Notes under the pieces: generated by a model
Database searches by the model: none
What the model was told of the DNA's origin: nothing
What the model saw: only the letters and a program-made list of their open reading frames with translations
NCBI GenBank assembly: GCA_963921935.1
Contig: OY998175.1
Coordinates: 204,368,655-204,432,654 of the forward strand
Length of the DNA stretch: 64,000 bases
Direction of reading: 5' to 3'
From: Galeruca laticollis
Taxonomy: Eukaryota; Arthropoda; Insecta; Coleoptera; Chrysomelidae
Made by a program: the position numbers and the translations under genes
Shown: piece after piece, positions 1 to 10,680 of the stretch
Layout: every line of letters begins with the position of its first letter
How positions within the stretch are numbered: position 1 is the first letter of the stretch

Positions 1-257
1 GAAATCAGTCACATTTAATTTCAACGTAAAACGATAACCTCTCACGACCAAAGGGAAATTATAATGGTCACATGGCGTTACCAGTGTATTACAGAAGGAC
101 AATCATGACACAGAGAATTAGAAGCCAGCGTAGATTATTATACCAGACGAATACGAATCGCGCGTGCGCCTCTTGAAGATGTTTAACTGTACAATCTGGG
201 TACTTCACTAAACGTTTGTTTGCGAATGAGTAACGATCTTTTGCATATCTGATTAAA

Positions 258-1328
258 ATGAGTATTCAAGTACACCATAAAGTGCAAATTATAAAATGGT
301 ACTACCAGGGTCATTCATATCGAGAAATAGCAGAAAATTTGTTTATTGTGGCATTCGAAAATGTCCAACCAATTAGGAAAAAACAAGTGAGAACGGTTAT
401 AAAAAATTTTGATGAGCATGGATGTGTCAATCCTACTGAACATGGACCGCGTACTCAAAATCGTCAAACCCAACCCGAAAACGAAGAAAGAGATATTTTA
501 ATTTGTGCCTTTGTGGAAAATAATCCCCTACAATCGTCTACTCATTTAGCAAATGATTTTGATGTTTATCCAAAAACGATTCGGACTGTATTAAAAAAAT
601 GGTTTTCATAGTTTCAAACTGAAGAAGAGTCATGAAATTTTTCCAGACTATCAATTTCGTAGAATGGAATTTTGTGAAATAGTTATGGAAAGAATACAAT
701 TGGACGCAAACTTTTCGAAAAATATTTTGTTCACAGATGAATCGACTTCTCCCATACACGGTGCACATAATTCATCCGTTATTGGTCAACGACAAATCTA
801 CACAAACATTACAATAATAGAACTTAATATCCCCAAAACGTAAATGTTTGGGCTGGAATATTAGGTGAACATTTAATTGGACCATTCTTTATTGACGGCA
901 ATTTAACCGGACAAAAATTTTGGACATGCTGGAAAATCAAATTACTCCTGCCCTTATACAATTAAGTGTCAACTTCAATTATATCTGGTACCAACATGAC
1001 GGTTGTGCATCACATAATTATCGACTAGCAATACATTTTTTGAATGCACATTTCCCAATCCGATAATCTCCACGGATGGTAACATAAGATGCCCTACGAG
1101 ATCTCCAGATATGGCTCCCAACGATTTCTGTTTCTGGGGTTATTTAAAATCGAGAATTTATGGGTCCAAGAAAACAGAGCCACTTCTCTAAATGAACTAA
1201 GGAAACAAATTTCACAAATTTGTATGCAAATAACACCTGAAATGCTAATACGTGTTCGTCAAGAATTTTATAACCGTCTCGGTTACTGCTTAGCTCAAAA
1301 CGGGGGTTTATTCGTACATTTGATTTAA
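258..1328 (+). pseudogene. Tc1/mariner (IS630)-type transposase, disrupted copy 1
   Basis: This is a decayed cut-and-paste DNA transposase. The first 117 codons (258-608) are open and form a helix-turn-helix DNA-binding region with the motif YYQGHSYREIAENL near the N-terminus and a second HTH-like segment ending VYPKTIRTVLKKWF. After 608 the reading frame shifts several times. Catalytic landmarks remain recognisable: FTDES near 730-744 (first Asp), NVWAGI near 837-855, QHDGCASHN near 988-1015 (second Asp) and SPDMAPNDFCFWG near 1105-1145 (third Asp). The tail around RVRQEFYNRLGYC ending at 1328 resembles the usual C-terminus of this family. Related copies lie at 18960-19690 and 41590-42570. 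Seen: motifs and frame breaks. Inferred: superfamily. It cannot make a functional protein as it stands. Confidence 0.75.
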
Positions 1329-3120
1329 GCTCATTGAAGAATTAAGAAGTTTTATTTTTCAATTTATTACATATCATGATATTACTTTTATTTGAAAATT
1401 GTAGGCATTTTCAACGATAAAGATACCAAATTTTTTTTTACTAAAACATTCGAACCACGGCAGATGTTTCGAGACCAATTTCAGGTTGCCAAATCTAAAA
1501 AAGTAAAGGTTTCAACCGCTTTCAGACTAAAAGCTAGAACAATTTCCAGCATTACAATGAAATATTCAACGAATAGATGCAATTAATTATATCTTGATCT
1601 GTTACAACCTCTCGAATAATCAGAATTAAAATCTTCTTATAACTTGTTCTCGTGTTAGAACAATGCATTTTACAATTAATATAAATACACAATGAAAATT
1701 GGCAATACTGTTAGTAGCTATAAAGAATTTGTAAGAGGCCGGCGTTGTGGGTTTTCCACTTATGAGATCCTGTTAGCGAAAAATGAGAATTGAGATATTT
1801 GGAAACACATATTATTATTAATACAAATTTTATTTCGCATGTTATGTTATTTATTCCAGTACTAACCGAACTAATATAGTGAATTAGGATTGTTACTACT
1901 GAATTATTTCTTTGTAAATTAATCATGAAGGGATAAACGAAAGTAATGTTGATTTTTTTATGGTTCATTGCATTAAGCTATCAGTTTAATACAATCCTAT
2001 TATTTCTCAATTAATAAACTAAACTGTCCACATTTCACGTCTGTATTTGCACGTCTCTCGAAAGCGGTGCCTACCAGACATACCTTTACACTTCGTGGGA
2101 GTATACGTCTACCACGCCTATACACATACAGTAACTTCACGTTTTCCACTTCATGATATCCTGTTAGCGAAAAAGAATGAAACACTGAATTTATATGTAT
2201 TTTGTCTCTTCCTAACACATTGACAATAAAACATATGTGCCCACAGAATTTTCCTAATACTGTATACATTTTTCTCACTTAAAATGCTAGTACTAAAATA
2301 TCCTTTACATAAAAAAACGATATGGAGATATATACATCCCGCTGTGTAGCTTGTCTCTAACATCAAAATTGAAACGTATATCATATACGAAATTTCTCAA
2401 ATAAAAAATGGAATAAAAAGGTCAAGCATAAACATATATACGAAAACCCTATAATCATAATTCTCTTGCCCTTCCACTTAAAACATTTTTATCTGTAGAA
2501 ATACTCAAATAAGCCAGTCTTTGAACGCGTGAAATGAAATTTCATTTTATAATTTAGTATTATAAGTTGAGAATGTTGAGATGAGAAAACTCAAAGCAGA
2601 TTTTGTTACAAAAGATTTGATAGTTCATTACCAAACCTTAATTATTAAAACAAATTCATTAACCAACGAAAAGATACGTTTTAAGAGAGGAGGAAAGTTA
2701 AACCACTCAACTTATTGAATAATTGAAGGTATAATTGAGTAATATTACTGGAAATGGAATTGCGTACCTAATTAAAATTCTCGGTAGTTGAACATTTTAT
2801 GAAAGAATACATGTTATACTGAAAATTCGAGTAATCTCAGTCCACATTGAATAAGTTGTGCTATTGAATATATTTCAAAATTTATTGTCTATACATATTT
2901 TCGAGATGTATAACATACGGAGTGGGTCACAGAAAACACTGATTGCTGAAACAATTCCGATTTTTATTCTTAGAGGAACGCGTTCTTTACGATACAGACA
3001 TTTGTCATGTGTAAACCCTTCGCGTCCATTTTCCATACCCTTTGATTTAATCTATACAGAACGTGCGTTACCACAAACCAACGCTAAAACAATATTCTGT
3101 CTATCCAAATATATAGTTAG
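1329..3120. other. AT-rich interval without a recognisable gene
   Basis: No coding region could be supported here; the open frames are short and have no recognisable motifs. The one internal structure noticed is a duplicated block of about 36-39 bp, starting GTTTTCCACTT and ending TCCTGTTAGCGAAAAA, at 1751-1786 and 2141-2179 in the same orientation. Confidence 0.5.
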
Positions 3121-3574
3121 GGTGCCCGCCGGGAAATTTTTTTGTGATACATACTCTCATCAAACTCCGTGTATGTCTTCATTGGACCTAGTCTGACACC
3201 CAATTCCTCTATGACTTTTTTTTGTTTTTGGGGCGTTTGTCCGCTAAGTTTCCCTAAATATGTCGTTTTTACGACATATAGGAAATTTATAGATACTGTT
3301 TTTTTTCAAACAGAATAGCTTGAAAACATTATCTGAAACGTGAAAATAAAATTGTCTGATAATAAATGTGGTTTATTGGTTGTGTCCGCCATCTCAAACA
3401 TGTTGGAAAAACCAATATAAGAAAATTTACCAATAACCACCTGATTTTCGCTGTATCCGTTTATTAAAAAATACAAAAAATCCTATTATATTGTCTTACA
3501 AAAATTATTTCCCGATTCCCAGTCTCACGCGTCAAAGTTGTCGATTTCCTGAAAACAAGAAATTTATTAATAAC
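3121..3574 (+). repeat. Left terminal inverted repeat
   Basis: This block is the inverted partner of 6849-7287. It contains a perfect-stem hairpin, ATGTCG-TTTTT-CGACAT, at about 3260-3277 and several copies of GTCTGA(C/T), which continue into the adjacent interior. Such subterminal motifs are typical transposase-binding candidates, but that role is inferred. Confidence 0.9.
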
Positions 3575-4855
3575 TTATGTTTTTTAAGTTTTTAAATTAA
3601 ATTTGGAATATGTTAAAAAAATTGTCTGACAGTGAAAGAGGGTCTTCTTTTAGATAAGTATATCTATTTTGCCAATATACGCTTGGACCTTGCGTTCTTT
3701 TCTATATATTTATTAATAACCAGCTAATGTTTTGAACATTGTTAAAAAGAATAAATGAGATACAATTGTTTAGTTGTCTGATAAAACGTGTTTTCAATTT
3801 TTCAGTCTGACGTGTGAAATACAAATTTTTAATAATTATTAAAATTTGCCGTCAAAACACGATTTTCTCTTAATTATAACAAAAAATAATGTTTAGAGCT
3901 TCAAACAACATAAATTTTTTTTCCAAAAAAATATATTTTTGGTCCTCCGACCAGAAACAATGCTATTTCATGCTTCAAAATCGTCCGAAAATAGCTTCAT
4001 TTATTTACTAGGCCGACAATGAAGTTACCAAGAACCAACTTACTCACTATAGTGATTACACTACTTATATCAAATAATAACTTAAACTATATGTCATACC
4101 TTTATGATCAAATGAAATTTTGTTTTTCTCATTTGCCAGTTAATTTTGGGTACACCACTTCATAAATTAAATAAATAAATCTCAATATTTGCGTAAAGAC
4201 TTTTTTGAAATTAAAAAGAGTACTAATAAATTGTTTGTAAATAAAAATTATATTAAATAAAAGTTTGGAATTTGTGAAATAACGCGTTTGTTTACAACAA
4301 CCTTTCATTCGATTATAAAAATATATCGATTGTATTTTGCTGTGTTTATACAAAATTAAATGGTTCATGCCTAATAATTATTTGTTTTTATCAATTTTAT
4401 CTTAAAATAACCTTTACTGTGCTACTATATACATTAGGCACATACCTACATATTATTATATAATAATTAAGTAGTTAGATTTCGATTGAGCATCATTCAT
4501 TACTAATTTTATTAATCATATAGCAAATGTCATTTTAGCCGATTTTTAGATATTTTAGTTTTAAGTAGAAAATTTATAAACTTTTGATCAATTCAAAAAG
4601 TGGTAGGACCAAAAAAAAATGTGTATCACACATCCAGAAAATATTTCGCTTCGATGCTTCGCATCTAGGCTACACAATATCACTCTCATACTCGCAAAAG
4701 TTCGTTTTCTGGACTAGTGATTCAAATAACTATTTTCCGATTATGAATTTCCTATATTTCGCGATTAATCGCTTCATGTCTTGACTTGTCAAATGTAGCG
4801 GAGGGAAGTACCTTGTAAAAGATTTCAATTATTACTGTAACGAGGTTATATTAAA

Positions 4856-6370
4856 ATGAAGTGTTTTCTGTGTAACTTGAATAATGGAGTAACAAATATT
4901 ACACCACACATATTAGAAAAATGTAAATTATTTTTAAGATCAAGACAATACAATAATCACAATTTTAATGACGTTATACTACCAGATAATTCTGATAGTG
5001 ACATAGGATATCATACTTGGTGTTATAGACTATTTTATGTGGGAAAAAAGCATTTACTAAATGAAAGGTAAGCTTAATAAAAACTTAAAATAAGAAATAT
5101 ATATTATTCTCATAAATTTTTAATGTCAACAGCAGTTTTTAAATAATAACCTACGGTAGTTTTATAAATCCCATTTTTTTTTATTTTTATTTCAGTTCCA
5201 ATTCCTTATCTACAAATTCAACAATAATTTCGTTGGAAAACAATGCTGTATCAAACGAAAGTTCTCAAGAAATGCATATGGATGTTGACCAATTGTAAGT
5301 AAATTTACGCAGTGCGTGTAACAAGTGTCATAAGTCTGTAATTATTTCCTTTTATAATTTACTAACAGCTTCGCCTTCGATATTTTTTATGCAACATTTT
5401 CATGAGTTACCGATTTTTTTTATGAATTTGGTACAAAACCATAAACTGTATTTTATTTCTAAATTTTATTCATTTGAAATTTTTTCAGAATTAACGAACA
5501 AAATGTACGTTTGGTAAATAAATGTTATTTATTATTAATATTTAATTAATTTTAAAAATATAAAAAATAAATATTTATTATTAATCTAAAATTTATAAAA
5601 TAGAGAGGCTTGTAGCTAAATTGCAACTGTCAGAAACTAGAATATTCATTTCAAGGCCCTCATTTTGAATAACCTTCTTTGGATTAAAAGGGTACTTTTC
5701 CAAATTTTAAATATTAATTACCCCAAGAATTATGCAGTTTTTCAAATGAAAATTGAAGTACGGCTTCATGACCAATAGTACTATTGATTTGAATTTGAAA
5801 ATTTTCTGTTTTTATGTAAAATGCACAGAAAAAAATCAAAATTTTGAAAAATCCTTTCACTCACAGGAGTGCAAAAGAAACTACACTGGATGATTCCGAA
5901 AATATTTCTCAGGATATGATCGAAAATTATGAAGATTTTACTGATAATAACAGCATTCAAAGTTTTGACAATGAGAAAAATGCTAAATCATGCTTTTTTT
6001 GTGAAAAAATTACTATAAATCGGTAAGGTTGAAACATTTTTTGTCGTCAAATAAAATGTAAGAACAAGTATTTATCAAACATAAAAAATACGCGATAGAA
6101 TTAAATGATTCGGAAATGTTACAGAAAATGTCAGATGAATTAGAAACTCAGGCACTACTTTGTTACCATGGTTCTTGCAATTTGCAATATTTTGCCAAAT
6201 TTTAAAATATTGCAAAGAAACCGGAAACAGATGACTTTGTAAAATTGGCTTTAAAAAATCCAATCTTAACATCACTTTATTACTTTTTCAGATTCATTGT
6301 ATGAAAGTGAAAATGATTCGGTACCTAATTAATCAACATCAGAGTCATCAGACGAAGATGAAGAGAATTA
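4856..6370 (+). CDS. Spliced cysteine-rich (two zinc-binding motifs) protein of the long-TIR element
   Basis: A multi-exon gene lies between the long TIRs. Exon 1 (4856-5067) opens with MKCFLCNL and has CxxC, HxxxxC and GYHTWCYRLF motifs, an arrangement like a zinc-binding domain. It ends at a GTAAGC donor; exon 2 (5196-5294) follows a TTTCAG acceptor and is Ser/Asn-rich. A small exon may lie at 5489-5513. A later exon (about 5867-6022) has CFFCEK and a GTAAGG donor. The stretch 6062-6205 keeps one open frame including ALCYHGSCNLQYF, a second CxxC...YHxxC domain. A last acidic exon (6293-6370) encodes SSESSDEDEE-like residues but has one internal stop. Proteins with paired CxxC/YHxxC domains are common and uncharacterised in arthropods. 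Function unknown; exon 3/4 phase does not join cleanly, so the model is approximate and may be a pseudogene. Confidence 0.6.
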
Positions 6371-6848
6371 ATTTGTTCTGTTTTTTTTAATTCTTTACGT
6401 TTTTTCAAATTTTTTTTCAATAAGATTTTCAGAATTTAATAAATAAATAAATGTGTACCATTTTTTAACTCCCTACGGAAGGCTCTTGTAGGCGTCCCTA
6501 AAGGGCGGAGAATGCCAATGTAAACCTTTCTTTAGAGAACAAGTAAATATTTTGTGTTTTATATTGTTTAGATTTCATAATTTAACCTTCATCAAGCTAC
6601 TTTCATCTTAACCTTTAAATCTCCTCTATGCAAATTCAGGGGTAGTACATTTTTTACCTAGATACTGCCGTTTGGCATAACTCGGAGATTCCGATATTTG
6701 CAGGTATGTACCTCAAAAGTGATAAAATATACTATTAATTAATGATGTTTTTTCGTCAGTCTCTAGTTACGCCCACTATATATTTATCAGACACTTATAC
6801 CAAAACTAAAGTATTTGTTTTCTTAACATAATTTTCCGGTGTCTGACG

Positions 6849-7287
6849 GTTATTAATAAATTTTTTGTTGTCAGGAAATCGACAACTCGACGCGTCAGAC
6901 TGGGAAATCGAGAAATAATTTTTGTCAGAAAGTATAATAAGATTTTTTTGCATTTTTTAATAAACGGATACAGCGAAAATCAGGTGGTTAATAATAAATT
7001 TTCTTATAGTCGTTTTTCCGACATGTTTAAGATGGCGGATACAACCGATAAACTACATTTATTATTAGACAATTTTATTTTCACGATTCAGATAATGTTT
7101 AGAAAAAAAACAGTCTCTATAAATTTTCCATATGTCGTAAAAACGACATGTTTAGGGAAACTTAGCGAACAAACGCCCCAAAAACCAAATAAATCATAGA
7201 GGAATTGGGTGTCAGACTAGGTCCAATGAAGCCAAATACGAAGTTTGGTGAGAGTTTGTATCACAAAAATTTTCCCCGGCGGGCACC
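6849..7287 (-). repeat. Right terminal inverted repeat
   Basis: Inverted counterpart of 3121-3574, including the matching hairpin at 7132-7149 (stem ATGTCG/CGACAT, loop AAAAA-complementary) and the outer end GGCGGGCACC at 7278-7287. Confidence 0.9.
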
Positions 7288-7435
7288 AACTAATATGGCT
7301 ATTTCTCGCTCAAATTTTTAGATGTTGCTTATAATAAATTTATCAAATAGGGTAACTTTAATTTTTGTCATTTATTCATGTTTCAAATAAGAATTATCTG
7401 AATTGGTGATAGTGTCTTGAACAACCTGTGGGTGT

Positions 7436-8184
7436 TGCTAGATCTCCTATCGGGCGTCTCCCCACGTGTGGATTGGGGCACGCTCTCTAGATATGGGGAG
7501 TACCGGGGAAATAAAATACCCAGGGTGAACAGAAACTAGCACAACGGCAACGTCTGTCTCCAGATTGGGCGGTTGCAAACGGCGTCTGAACCAGAATGGG
7601 CGCCCGATATCTAAGCCAAGATCTGGCATAAAGGAAGGCAACGGGATACCACCTTTATTATTATTTTCCCCAAGACAATAAACACGAGTACATTTTATTC
7701 AAAATTTTCCGGAGTTGTAAATAGTTCCCCAATCGGATCTCCGGGGGGGAGGGATTTAAATGTAACAAAGATAAGAACAAACCTAAGAAAACAATTAAAG
7801 ATAGGAACATGGAATGTAAGAAGTCTTTTTGAGACTGGAAAACTAACAAACCTCACATGAGAAATGAATAGATTCAAACTGGATATCCTAGGCGTGGCTG
7901 AAACCCGGTGACCTGGAGTGGGAGAGTGCAATGTGGATAACGGAGCATTTTTATACTCTGGCACCGAAGATCCAAAATACAGGAAAGGCGTGGGAATAGT
8001 TATAACGGAAGAACTATTGAAATATGTCGTGGACTTTGTCTCATTCTCGGACCGCACTGCTTTATTGAATCTTAGAGCCAGGCGAAGGTCACTACCCCAA
8101 ACAGTGGTTGAGCTCTAGTTATATTCCTGTGCCTAAGAAGACCAATGCAAGAAAATGTGAAGATCATAGACTCATCACCCTGAT
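7436..8184 (+). mobile_element. RTE-type LINE, 5' region, internally deleted
   Basis: A GC-richer 5' untranslated block (about 7436-7790) is followed by the start of an endonuclease and, after an internal deletion, by a short piece of reverse transcriptase. The 5' block differs in composition from the AT-rich surroundings. The element is cut at 8184, where a Penelope-like fragment begins. Confidence 0.65.
7795..8184 (+). pseudogene. RTE-type endonuclease start fused to reverse transcriptase start
   Basis: The frame opens with KIGTWNVRSLFETGKL, the N-terminal motif of apurinic-type LINE endonucleases (the Asn is catalytic), followed by LDILGVAETR with the conserved Glu. Two in-frame stops occur, near 7857 and 7911. 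The segment GIVITEELLKYVVDF continues the endonuclease to about 8080. It then jumps to SYIPVPKKTNARKCEDHRLI at about 8110-8180, which is the entry motif of the RTE reverse transcriptase, so roughly the rest of the endonuclease and the linker are missing. Insect proteins of this type are often misnamed craniofacial development protein 2-like. Confidence 0.7.
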
Positions 8185-8368
8185 GTGCCATACTTGATAA
8201 ACGTTATAAACAAAAATCCTCATTATCCACAATTAGATGGAACCGTTAAATTACATCAACTAACGAAGCCAATTAGACTTATAGTTTGTTATGTTAATAC
8301 TACTTATAATATATTAGCAAAAAAACTTAACAGTATACTCAATAGTTACGGATATACATCTAAATAAT
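8185..8368 (+). pseudogene. Penelope-like reverse transcriptase fragment
   Basis: About 60 codons match the central reverse transcriptase of the longer PLE copy (compare 11417-11575): NKNPHYPQLDGTVKLHQLTK, a PLE-typical G-T-VKL motif, followed by ILAKKLNSILNSYGY. The fragment begins exactly where the RTE piece ends and stops where a minus-strand PLE 3' piece starts. Confidence 0.8.
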
Positions 8369-8384
8369 CAATTAAAAATTCAAG

Positions 8385-8880
8385 AGAACAAAAAAGAAGA
8401 AGATATGATATTACAAAAACCATACCTTAGATATAATTAGCCCTATAGGCATATCCTGGATATATTTTTTCCTAATTATGATTAGTATAACTGTGCAATG
8501 ATATAGGAAACCAGGAAAACTACATCTGTTGATCTTTATAATTATCATTTAAGAAGACAGTTTAAAAGAGGAGAACTCCCTAGATTTATCTGTTCATTGA
8601 CAACTTCATATTGTTGGTTTCTTAAGTGTCTTCTAATTTACAATTTCTAATTTACAATTCTTCCAGTTCTTGTTTCTTATCACAAATATGTAGTACTTCT
8701 AATTCTGTGAAAGGTGTCAATGAATGATTGTTGTCAAGTAGTGTGATTTATCTGGTCGTTTTAATCTGTACGCTCGTAAGTGTTCACTGTATCGGATTTC
8801 AAAATTCTCAAGGGTCTGTGACCCAAATAGACACAAAAACATTCTGGATATTTAAGTTTATTTATACCATATATCTTCAA
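8385..8880 (-). mobile_element. Penelope-like element, 3' fragment (GIY-YIG end plus 3' UTR)
   Basis: Read on the minus strand this block has decayed codons for the GIY-YIG endonuclease and the conserved C-terminal segment ending LRNP, then about 190 bp of 3' untranslated sequence down to 8385. It parallels 9471-10000 and 25200-25700. Small deletions destroy the frame. Confidence 0.75.
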
Positions 8881-9270
8881 TGTTAATATTCTCCACTTAT
8901 AAACTGTCTTCTTAGTGATAATTGTAAAGATCAGCAGATAGAGTTTCCCTGGTTTTCTATATCATATACTGATCTTAATTGGGAAAAAAGATATCCAGGA
9001 TATCCGCATGGGGCTAATAATATCTAAGCTTTAGTATTTGTAATAGCATATCTTCTTCTTTTTTTAATTAACATATATTAAGTCAATCAAAAGGTAGGTC
9101 ACTTCTTGGTTTAGCCAAAAATAATTATTGAACATCAGGTAGGCATTATATGAAATGTAACTTCTGTCATTCTGACGATGATGTTTAATATCGAAACAAT
9201 TGTTAATTTTCCAGAATTTTTAACATTTTTCAAATATTAGTGTTTTAAATGAAACTCACGGTTTCTAGTT
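8881..9270 (+). repeat. Penelope-like 3' UTR and terminal repeat, plus orientation
   Basis: The block contains the PLE 3' UTR marker ACTGTCTTCTTAGTGATAAT, the segment AAGTCAATCAAAAGGTAGG and a hammerhead-like motif. It forms the left arm of a large inverted repeat with 9271-9640. Confidence 0.8.
9160..9225 (+). ncRNA. Hammerhead-like ribozyme motif 1 (PLE terminal repeat)
   Basis: Core elements occur in hammerhead order: CTGACGA (9172-9178), a weak stem II GATG...TATC, GAAAC (9193-9197), a very short stem III, and a GTT cleavage-type triplet (9202-9204). Flanking ATT/AAT and TTCT/AGAA could form stem I with an internal loop. One U lies unpaired between CTGACGA and stem II, which is atypical. 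Hammerheads are known in Penelope-like elements; activity here is inferred. Confidence 0.5.
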
Positions 9271-9299
9271 AATACCACAATAGAATGAAAATTGTTGTA

Positions 9300-9365
9300 A
9301 ATTCTAAAAAATTGACCATTGTTTCAATAAATCAATATCATCGTCAGAATGACAGAAGTTAAATT
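9300..9365 (-). ncRNA. Hammerhead-like ribozyme motif 2 (minus strand)
   Basis: On the minus strand the order CTGACGA, hairpin, GAAAC, short loop and a GTC triplet is kept, but the base before GAAAC is T instead of C, weakening stem II. It sits in the inverted arm opposite motif 1. Confidence 0.4.
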
Positions 9366-9657
9366 TCATTTGATGCCTACCTGATGTTTCGTAGTTATTT
9401 TTGGCTAGACCAAGAAGTGACCTAACTGGTGATTGACTTAATATATGTTAATAGAAAAAAAAAGAAGATGTGATATTACAAATATTGAAGCTTAGATATT
9501 ATTAGCCCTATGTTGATATCCTGTATATGATTTTTCCAATTAAGATCAGTTTAACTGTGCAATGATATAGAAAACCAGGAAAACTATATCTGCTGATCTT
9601 TACAATTATCACTTAAGAAGACAGTTTATTAGTGGAGAACTCCCTACATTTAACTGT

Positions 9658-10336
9658 TCATTCATTGACAACTTCATATTGTGGGTTTCTTAAATGTCTT
9701 CTTATTTCCAATTTTTCAAGAAAATCCAGTTTCTTTTCACAAATATGCAGCACTTCTAGTTTTATGTTAGGTGTCCATGAATGATTGGTGTCAAGTAGAT
9801 GTTTTGCGTACTGGGATTTATCTGGTTGTTTTAATCTGTATGCTCGTGAGTGTTCACTGTATCGGATTTCAAAATTCCTAAGGGTCTGACCCAAATAGAT
9901 AGCATTACATTCTGGACATTTGAGTTTATACATACCTGACTTCTTTAATGGTGGTATTTTTGTTTTTACATTTAACAATTTTGTACTAACGTTACTTTCT
10001 GTTTTAAAATAAATTGTTGTATTCGTTGCTGAAGATATTATCTTTGAAATATTACTAGAAATATTTCCTTTATATGTGATTGTTTTATAAGTTTTTATTC
10101 CATCAGTTTGTTTAGGCAATATTAGTTGTAATGCCACTTTTTCCTCTTTTTTATTAATTCGCTTATTTATCATATCTAATGGATAACCGTTGGATGTTGC
10201 TATTTGTCTAATTGTATCAATCTCTATCAAAATTACATTTGTACATAGGAACTGAAAAAGCTCTATGTATCATTGAATTATATGCCGCTAGTTTATGGGA
10301 CATGGGGTGACTGGAATTAAATGGAATTGTCACATT
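9658..10336 (-). pseudogene. Penelope-like C-terminal half with GIY-YIG endonuclease
   Basis: A 190-codon open frame (10230 down to 9658) encodes the PLE C-terminus. It includes the GIY-YIG-type nuclease segment GMYKLKCPECNAIYLGQTLR with its zinc-coordinating CxxC, then RNFEIRYSEHSRAY, and the conserved tail LEIRRHLRNPQYEVVNE. Upstream to 10336 a second frame gives the preceding linker (HKLAAYNSMIHRAFSVP), so one frameshift lies near 10230. The reverse transcriptase is absent. PLE endonucleases nick target DNA and prime reverse transcription; that role is family knowledge. Confidence 0.85.
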
Positions 10337-10395
10337 AGTCTGACGATGATATTGATTTATCGAAACAATTGTCAATTTTTTAGTATTTTCAACAA
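10330..10395 (+). ncRNA. Hammerhead-like ribozyme motif 3, at head-to-head junction
   Basis: CTGACGA (10340-10346), stem II GATA...TATC, GAAAC (10362-10366) and GTC (10371-10373) are all present. The 5' strand of stem I is lost because the copy begins at this junction, so self-cleavage from this locus would be impaired. Confidence 0.45.
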
Positions 10396-10680
10396 TTTTT
10401 ATTATATTGTGGAATTAGCTAGAATCCGTGAGTTTCATTTAAAACACTAATATGAGTAGATTCCACGAAGTAAGGGTCGAGACAGTTAATTTCATTAAAA
10501 AATCTTCGAGAGGAGTTTTGACCCGACCGTTACAAAACATCACAAAACATTTGGTTTAACCAAGAATGCCTTAGGAAAAAGGTAATACCAAATTATGTGA
10601 ATATCAAATGTCAATCTAAAACACCACAAGCATAAAAAGCTATAAAATGTGTTCAACGAGTTTGGATAAAAGGAGAATGT

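Larger units (their letters stand above)
3121..7287 (+). mobile_element. 4.2-kb DNA element with ~440-450-bp terminal inverted repeats
   Basis: The interval is bounded by long inverted repeats, 3121-3574 and 6849-7287, which match over their whole length by eye with scattered differences. The outer ends read GGTGCCCGCCGGG on each strand. No convincing direct target-site duplication is visible; the flanks AGTTAG and AACTAA look inverted rather than direct. The interior carries a plus-strand spliced cysteine-rich gene (4856-6370) followed by AATAAATAAATAAA near 6438. No DDE transposase, reverse transcriptase or recombinase motif was found inside. It may be a non-autonomous DNA transposon carrying an accessory gene, or an element of a superfamily whose catalytic gene I do not recognise. 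The inverted repeats are certain; superfamily is unknown. Confidence 0.75.
9271..10336 (-). mobile_element. Penelope-like element, 5'-truncated minus copy
   Basis: On the minus strand this copy runs from the middle of the coding region (10336) to the 3' terminal repeat (9271). It joins head-to-head with the plus-strand copy that starts at 10337. The 3' UTR arm 9300-9640 is the inverted match of 8905-9240. Confidence 0.85.

Noticed and set aside
2858..3193. 112-codon plus-strand open frame considered as a gene
   Set aside because: It overlaps the left TIR, has no recognisable domain and is not kept in the matching right TIR.
7695..8054. Minus-strand open frame opposite the RTE endonuclease
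   Set aside because: It is the antisense shadow of the endonuclease start, whose sense frame has clear family motifs.
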